A stretch of 9,982 nucleotides of DNA. Source: JAABRU01 sp964534335. Lineage in GTDB: Bacteria; Desulfobacterota; Desulfobacteria; Desulfobacterales; Desulfococcaceae. The DNA is taken from positions 1-9,982 of the forward strand of contig CAZHPS010000257.1 of NCBI GenBank assembly GCA_964534335.1. The letters run 5' to 3'. Below the pieces are notes generated by a model. The model searched no databases. It saw nothing but the letters and a program-made list of their open reading frames with translations, and had not been told where the DNA came from. Both the position numbers and the translations under genes were made by a program. Of this stretch, positions 7,201 through 9,982 are shown in pieces. Numbering within the stretch: the stretch's first letter is position 1; every line of letters starts with the position of its first letter.

Positions 7201-7430
7201 GCGACTGCGAATGCGACTGCGATACTTTGAAAAAGATTATGATAAAAACAGTAATGGGAAACAGCCAGAATCCCGCCAGCCAAAAGCCCCATAAAAACAA
7301 ATGTCCAGAAAAAAATATACTGATACTCTGTTTTTTCCCTTATAAAATTATAAGCCTTTGATGGCTGAAAAACAGTCTGCCAGAAAAGACGGGGGCCAAG
7401 TTTATTTGCTTGGGATAAAATGCGGATCAT
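4230..7430 (-). CDS. Large membrane AAA/STAND-like ATPase with Ala-X dipeptide-repeat region
   Basis: A 1066-residue protein. Residues ~38-60 form a first membrane segment. Residues ~71-155 are an Ala-X repeat (AF, then AG/AV, then three AR pairs). More membrane segments follow near 162-190 and 225-275. Residues ~290-560 are helical and lack a recognised family. Residues ~570-700 look like a beta-sandwich of CARDB/Ig type. A NPYITGNPL..RVYVGRED stretch then introduces the ATPase: Walker A GLRRTGKSS (~738-746) and Walker B VVLVDEFEEL (~820-829). The last ~150 residues look like a winged helix. The layout suggests an inner-membrane protein with a cytoplasmic ATPase. The ATG at 7430 overlaps the stop of the upstream ATPase gene (ATGA), preceded by a purine-rich GAGGAAAAGAAAGAAG, so translation is probably coupled. 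Signalling or conflict STAND-type roles are possible, but no effector domain is visible and the function is unknown. Confidence 0.85.
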   Translation of the reverse strand: MIRILSQANKLGPRLFWQTVFQPSKAYNFIREKTEYQYIFFWTFVFMGLLAGGILAVSHYCFYHNLFQSIAVAFAVAFAFAFAFAFAFAFAGAGAFAVAGAVAGAVAGAGAVAGAVAGAGAGAVAGAGARAGARAGARAGAVACAVAGAFAGALLIAVKISSQPYEMIIFPISFFITYFFVSIVEFIQKNKDFKDYYEEKNIKKDELTHQKFGFVQKSSFIWCPLLAVLVYALTFLTVSPDLQTKIGITAAGFALMPFFILHIPDYLLCLPVWFWQTRKAVKNRENSHALIQIYENSLLFKHEMLYFQLPGLYTFISLFAKNKELGIKEAVKRIDYLYWFTFQQKQAQKAIIELGRDKETAHQYIHFLLEQKNLPLLKTLAAENPLARLYLILFHETGKTETQKNAYDISLPVRKGFSFFQTRSENRQENLPETSEEKIDHVCREMEKQNGHRFDTEFFLSLKAARTLMASSAVKDFYAAYAILEQISGFPEEIKYFQDIQSLIPQLKKIRDRLPSIEIIKNFGTRRSELRDQQQNFLNLSETAETIFYEPFAQIWKQAFKNFALVIEQEINIQQGSADLSIHLKNSQILKSEQTQHLYFAISNRGQEFASGISVILWADNKNTLQFCKEAKADIQIIEAGAAKEISFPVIAAAADQTHVRGSIIFSDRTRDDKQLPFSFPVSINEEKAEFREITNPYITGNPLDQSSRVYVGREDAYHFIDTNIMAGDEHHTIVCYGLRRTGKSSLLYRIMKNGFTDRRLVPVLFDMQGIDNEDDFYYSLAEAINANLELQSEYDARNFGDFKKYLKKIKATLSDRIIVVLVDEFEELQMRVEDKRISRTVFSNIRHLMQHEKNFIFLFAGTHKIEELSADYWSVFFNTATYLKINYLSRKDTEKLITEPVAEHLNYDSLAVDQIIKMTHGQPYLTQLICRTIVNDLNENKKRNYALIDDVDDAVEKIVRQGDDHFSTHIWKESTLPERLALSSAAEELSQKQSDDIGIDGIYSKIELIAGKITRKECVDTLSRLVSKDIMAEKNMRYSFPVNLLRKWLYRKHPLRQVREEMDRG
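6973..7224 (-). repeat. Hexanucleotide coding repeat, 41 units of GCGNNT
   Basis: On the plus strand the block reads as 41 consecutive 6-mers beginning GCG, from 6973 to 7218, with a final GCGATA. The variants are GCGCCT, GCGACT, GCGAAT and GCGCGT, plus one exception, GCGCAG at 6997. In the ATPase frame these give Ala-Gly, Ala-Val, Ala-Phe and Ala-Arg, and Ala-Cys for the exception. Variants are clustered: seven GCGAAT in a row at 7159-7200, three GCGCCT/GCGCGT alternations at 7009-7044. This points to local slippage or unequal exchange. Unit changes of 6 bp never alter the frame. Every frame through the block is open, so the other long frames here are by-products. Confidence 0.95.
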
Positions 7431-8569
7431 TTTTTGTCTTCTTTCTTTTCCTCTTTACCGGAAAAAAAGTCTCTGATATTTTTGAATATCCTGCTTCCTG
7501 TTTCGGTAATGGCCTGAACCTTTTTCAGTTTTTCCAAAATATTGGAAGATGTGCTCCTGACTTTGAAAACCTTTTTGATCAACTCAGAAAAAAATCTTGA
7601 AAAAGGGTAATAATATTCCCCTGTCTGTTTTACCAGCCCCCGAACCTGCAATTCCGTCAGCAGATGCTCGTCAGCTTTTTTACCATCAGCCAGTTTTTTC
7701 AAAACCTTCTGCTCTTCCCTGCTCCTTTTTTCCCACAAATCCTCATAATGATCGTCCAAATCAGCTTTGATCTGAGTAACATTCAATTTTTTCCCGGAAT
7801 CCTTTGCAAAAAACAGATGACCGCACACAATCTGATTTAAAAAGGGAAAAGCCCCGGCATAATAATCAATGGTTTTAATATCCTGTTCTTCAAGACAAAA
7901 ACCGCTTTTCTGAAAACCCTTTACCCGCAAGTCAGTCAGGGGATTGTCTTCCAGCAGGCCGATGACAACATTGTCAAAAATATTCCAGAACCCGGAAGAA
8001 ATAACAGATTTATGCGTCAAATCCTTCAGGCGTTTCTGGGATATGGTGACAAATGCCAGCCGATATTCAGGTCTGCTTGCCAAAAACCGCAAGTTTGAAA
8101 AAAAGGAATCATCAGCAAAATTCATTACAGACAGTTTTTCAAATTCATCAATAAAAACAAGAAACCGGATGTCTGTTTTTGCCTGTTTATAAACGAAACT
8201 CTTGAAACCGGGATAATCCTTAAACAGTTCCTTATCCAAGTTAGGGTCAAGATCAAGTCCCTGATTTGATTCATCAGCCTCTATAAATTTTTTGTTAAGC
8301 AGCCTGAAAAAATCCTCTTTGCTTTTGCAGTCTTCAGCCATACCATTGCAATCCAGAAAAACAGCCAGCGTGTTTTTCACATCCTTAAACCGGTGATACA
8401 CCCGGTTGGCAATGGAAGATTTGCCAATCCGGCGTTCCCCCACAATGGAAACACTCTGGGGATGATCAGAATTCAGCATGTTTTCAATACGCTTCAGCTC
8501 AGCCTCACGCCCAAAAAACATATCGGAATCATGGGGAAGCATACTTTTATTGTTGTAGGGATTTGTCAT
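7427..8569 (-). CDS. AAA/ORC-like P-loop ATPase, soluble, 380 aa
   Basis: An ATPase of the ATPase_2/AAA_16 type. Motifs in order: FFGREAEL at residues 18-25 (usual entry of this family), Walker A GERRIGKSS (44-52), Walker B FLVFIDEFEKL (136-146), a sensor-1-like LAFVTISQK (~171-179), and a winged-helix-like region (about residues 275-330) ending GEYYYPFSRFF. The tail is strongly basic. No membrane segment is seen. The start at 8569 (MTNPYNN) is chosen because AAGGAG (8580-8585) lies 10 nt before it and homology-like sequence begins there. The frame stays open upstream to 8848, but that stretch is translated repeat DNA. The gene overlaps the large membrane ATPase by 4 nt, so the pair is an operon. 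The two proteins share the ATPase-plus-winged-helix plan and may act together. Substrate and role are unknown. Confidence 0.85.
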   Translation of the reverse strand: MTNPYNNKSMLPHDSDMFFGREAELKRIENMLNSDHPQSVSIVGERRIGKSSIANRVYHRFKDVKNTLAVFLDCNGMAEDCKSKEDFFRLLNKKFIEADESNQGLDLDPNLDKELFKDYPGFKSFVYKQAKTDIRFLVFIDEFEKLSVMNFADDSFFSNLRFLASRPEYRLAFVTISQKRLKDLTHKSVISSGFWNIFDNVVIGLLEDNPLTDLRVKGFQKSGFCLEEQDIKTIDYYAGAFPFLNQIVCGHLFFAKDSGKKLNVTQIKADLDDHYEDLWEKRSREEQKVLKKLADGKKADEHLLTELQVRGLVKQTGEYYYPFSRFFSELIKKVFKVRSTSSNILEKLKKVQAITETGSRIFKNIRDFFSGKEEKKEDKK

Positions 8570-8579
8570 TTTTTTGTAT

Positions 8580-8585
8580 CTCCTT
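8580..8585 (-). promoter_or_regulatory. Strong ribosome binding site fixing the start of the 380-aa ATPase
   Basis: AAGGAG on the minus strand lies 10 nt before the ATG at 8569. It is the best Shine-Dalgarno match near either ATPase start and argues against the longer frame that begins at 8848 inside the repeats. Confidence 0.75.
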
Positions 8586-8600
8586 ATCAAAAACAGTCTG

Positions 8601-8811
8601 TTACAATCCATCGGATTGCCATGATATGCGTAATTCTTCAATGGATGCGATTTTATGTTCATCGTAGGTCGGATTAGCGTCAGCGTAATCCGACATCCCG
8701 GTAATGTTACAATCCATCGGATTGCATGATATGCGCAATTCTTCAATGGATGCGATTTTATGTTCATCGTAGGTCGGATTAGCGTCAGCGTAATCCGACA
8801 TCCCGGTAATG
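8601..8811. repeat. 106/105-bp tandem duplication upstream of the ATPase operon
   Basis: Unit 1 (8601-8706) and unit 2 (8707-8811) differ by one deleted C (GATTGCCATG against GATTGCATG) and one substitution (GCGTAATT against GCGCAATT). Each begins TTACAATCCATCGGATTG, which has a CAATCC/GGATTG stem, and ends with a GTCGGATTA...TAATCCGAC hairpin (8668-8694 and 8773-8799). The near identity implies a recent duplication. The block begins about 30 bp upstream of the ATPase start, so it may lie in the promoter or leader of that operon. Confidence 0.9.
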
Positions 8812-8853
8812 ACCTGAAATACAACAACAATTTTATGAAACAATACACATGCT

Positions 8854-8886
8854 CACGTTGGTTTTTGTATTATCAAAATCAACGTG
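8854..8886. repeat. Inverted repeat CACGTTGGTTTT / AAAATCAACGTG
   Basis: Arms of 12 nt (8854-8865 and 8875-8886, one mismatch) flank a 9-nt loop. The CACGTTG-TTTT arm resembles the CACGTTGGATTTTAT start of the fold-back element at 133-147, so it may be a decayed relative. Confidence 0.5.
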
Positions 8887-8912
8887 TCGGATTACGCTAA
8901 CGCTAATCCGAC
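8886..8912. repeat. REP-like hairpin, inverted copy of the one in the tandem units
   Basis: GTCGGATTA (8886-8894) and TAATCCGAC (8904-8912) form a 9-bp perfect stem around CGCTAACGC, followed by CTAC. It is the reverse complement, with small changes, of the hairpins at 8668-8694 and 8773-8799, which are preceded by GTAG. Three copies in 245 bp, one inverted, are typical of clustered REP-type palindromes. Confidence 0.75.
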
Positions 8913-8916
8913 CTAC

Positions 8917-8961
8917 TACATGACCACGTTGAATTTTATAATTCCCCTCTTGAGAGGGGAA
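8917..8961. repeat. One-arm fragment of the fold-back element
   Basis: TACATGACCACGTTGAATTT (8917-8936) running on to TCCCCTCTTGAGAGGGGAA matches the left arm of the element at 123-168. The second arm is missing; unique sequence and the end of the sigma-54 activator gene follow. On the minus strand the CCCCTCT/AGAGGGG stem lies 15-30 nt after the stop of that gene and could weakly terminate it, but no T-run follows. Confidence 0.65.
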
Positions 8962-8975
8962 TAAAAAAAAGCAAA

Positions 8976-9982
8976 TCAATGCTCCTGAATGCCAAGCTGC
9001 CTCATTTTCAGGTACAGGGTTTTTCTTCCCACGCCAAGCAGTTTGGCTGCTTTTGTGCGGTTCCATCTGCAGAGTTCCAGTACACCCAAAATATGTTTTT
9101 TTTCAAATTGTTCCACAGCATTTTGCAGACAGGGATTTGCATCTGCTGCATTTCCTGCCATTGCAATGAAATTCGCTGACCCGCTCCGGATTCTGCCTCC
9201 GGGAAAATCCAGTGAATTCAGACTCACATACCGCTGAATCGTGTTTTCCAGTTCCCGCACATTTCCGGGCCAGTCATATTCGCGCAGCATGTCCAGTTCA
9301 TGACCGCTGAGTATTGCTCTGCCGGTGGGATCATATTTTTTCAGAAAATACTCTGTCAGAAGCGGTATATCCTCCCTGCGTTCCCAAAGCCGGGGCATAT
9401 ACACGGGAATAATATGAATGCGGTAGAAAAAATCCTCCCGTATCCTGCCATCGCGAATCAACTGCTCCAAATTGCGGTTGGTTGCGGCAATAATGCGCAC
9501 ATCAGGTTTGCGGACTTCCAATCCGCCGATGGGCGTGTATCCTCCGCCTTCCAGCACACGGAGCAGTTTCACCTGCATATCTTCGGAAATTTCCCCCAAT
9601 TCATCAAGAAACAGGGTTCCGCCGGACGCATGATCAAAAAAACCGGGTTTGTCCCTGTCTGCGCCTGTAAAACCGCCTTTGCGGTATCCGAAAAACTCGC
9701 TTTCCATCAAATCACGCGGAATCGCGCCGCAGTTGACCGGCACAAAACGGCCTGCACTGCGCTCGCTCATATCGTGAACCGCACGGGCCACGAGTTCCTT
9801 GCCTGTGCCGGATTCACCGTAAATGATAACATTGGCATCTGCTGCTGCCGCGCGCAGAATCATTTCATACACCTGCTGCATAACCATGCTTTTGCCCACA
9901 ATATTGCCGAAACGGAAACGATCCTTTGCAGCAGAACGCAGCCGGATATTTTCCTTTTGCAGAAAAACATCCCTTTCCTTTA
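8976..9982 (-). CDS. Sigma-54-dependent activator (NtrC family), N terminus beyond right edge
   Basis: The C-terminal ~335 residues of an AAA+ activator that remodels RNA polymerase carrying RpoN. The frame enters from the right edge (KERDVFLQKENIRLRSAAKD), a linker before the AAA+ domain, so the receiver or sensor part is outside the window. A GTG at 9899 is only an internal codon (residue V of IVGKS). Visible motifs in order: Walker A GESGTGKE, VNCGAIP, the sigma-54 contact loop as GGFTGA, Walker B GGTLFLDELGEI, the AATNRNL sensor segment, the YRIHIIPV and WPGNVRELENTIQRY motifs, and a Fis-type helix-turn-helix at the C terminus (RWNRTKAAKLLGVGRKTLYL). The contact loop has Gly in place of the usual first Ala. 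Its targets are unknown. It is read in the same direction as the ATPase operon but is separated from it by about 400 bp of repeats. Confidence 0.95.
   Translation of the reverse strand, partial: KERDVFLQKENIRLRSAAKDRFRFGNIVGKSMVMQQVYEMILRAAAADANVIIYGESGTGKELVARAVHDMSERSAGRFVPVNCGAIPRDLMESEFFGYRKGGFTGADRDKPGFFDHASGGTLFLDELGEISEDMQVKLLRVLEGGGYTPIGGLEVRKPDVRIIAATNRNLEQLIRDGRIREDFFYRIHIIPVYMPRLWERREDIPLLTEYFLKKYDPTGRAILSGHELDMLREYDWPGNVRELENTIQRYVSLNSLDFPGGRIRSGSANFIAMAGNAADANPCLQNAVEQFEKKHILGVLELCRWNRTKAAKLLGVGRKTLYLKMRQLGIQEH

Noticed and set aside
6955..7300. Long alternative frames over the hexamer repeat on both strands (Arg-Leu, Ala-Pro, Gln-Ala rich)
   Set aside because: A hexamer repeat without stop codons opens every frame. 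Only the frame continuous with the membrane ATPase extends into normal protein on both sides.
8570..8848. A 93-residue N-terminal extension of the 380-aa ATPase, open in frame from 8848
   Set aside because: It is translated tandem-repeat DNA (the same ~35 residues twice). A good ribosome site lies just before 8569, and the family motifs start after it.

Overview
The window looks like part of a large, repeat-rich, medium-GC genome of a Gram-negative bacterium, most likely Desulfobacterota (a Desulfobacterales such as a Desulfonema-type sulfate reducer). This is inferred from an MJ0042-type zinc ribbon at a protein N terminus, an NtrC-type sigma-54 activator, large membrane AAA ATPases and abundant small palindromic repeats. 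No rRNA, tRNA or credible CRISPR array is visible.

Layout. Positions 1-260 hold two back-to-back copies of a fold-back (MITE-like) element meeting at a TA. From 380 to 2622, plus strand, lie two closely spaced genes: an MreB-type actin homologue with two N-terminal zinc ribbons, then a 272-residue pentapeptide-repeat protein of 46-48 continuous pentads. Positions 2623-3728 contain almost no coding sequence. They hold CRISPR-like but irregular direct repeats, a 31-nt-arm hairpin, a 52-bp tandem array split by a 68-bp MITE-like insertion with an apparent target duplication, and a 20-bp inverted repeat abutting a gene tail. All further coding is on the minus strand: a remnant of an Rpn/DUF2887-like protein (3729-4139), a 1066-residue membrane ATPase (4230-7430), a 380-residue ATPase (7427-8569), about 400 bp of repeats (8570-8975), and the C-terminal part of a sigma-54 activator that runs off the right edge.

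How the genes may work together. The two ATPase genes overlap by 4 nt (ATGA) and carry the same type of P-loop ATPase with a winged-helix-like tail, so they are probably translated together and may form one membrane-associated complex. The larger one contains a stretch of 41 DNA hexamers encoding an Ala-X dipeptide repeat (X = Phe, Gly, Val or Arg) in its membrane region; this looks able to change length without frameshift. The MreB-like gene sits beside a pentapeptide gene rather than mreC/mreD, so it is probably an accessory MreB paralogue. I find no gene that names a known defence system. The ATPase pair and the zinc-ribbon MreB pair are the best candidates for something undescribed.
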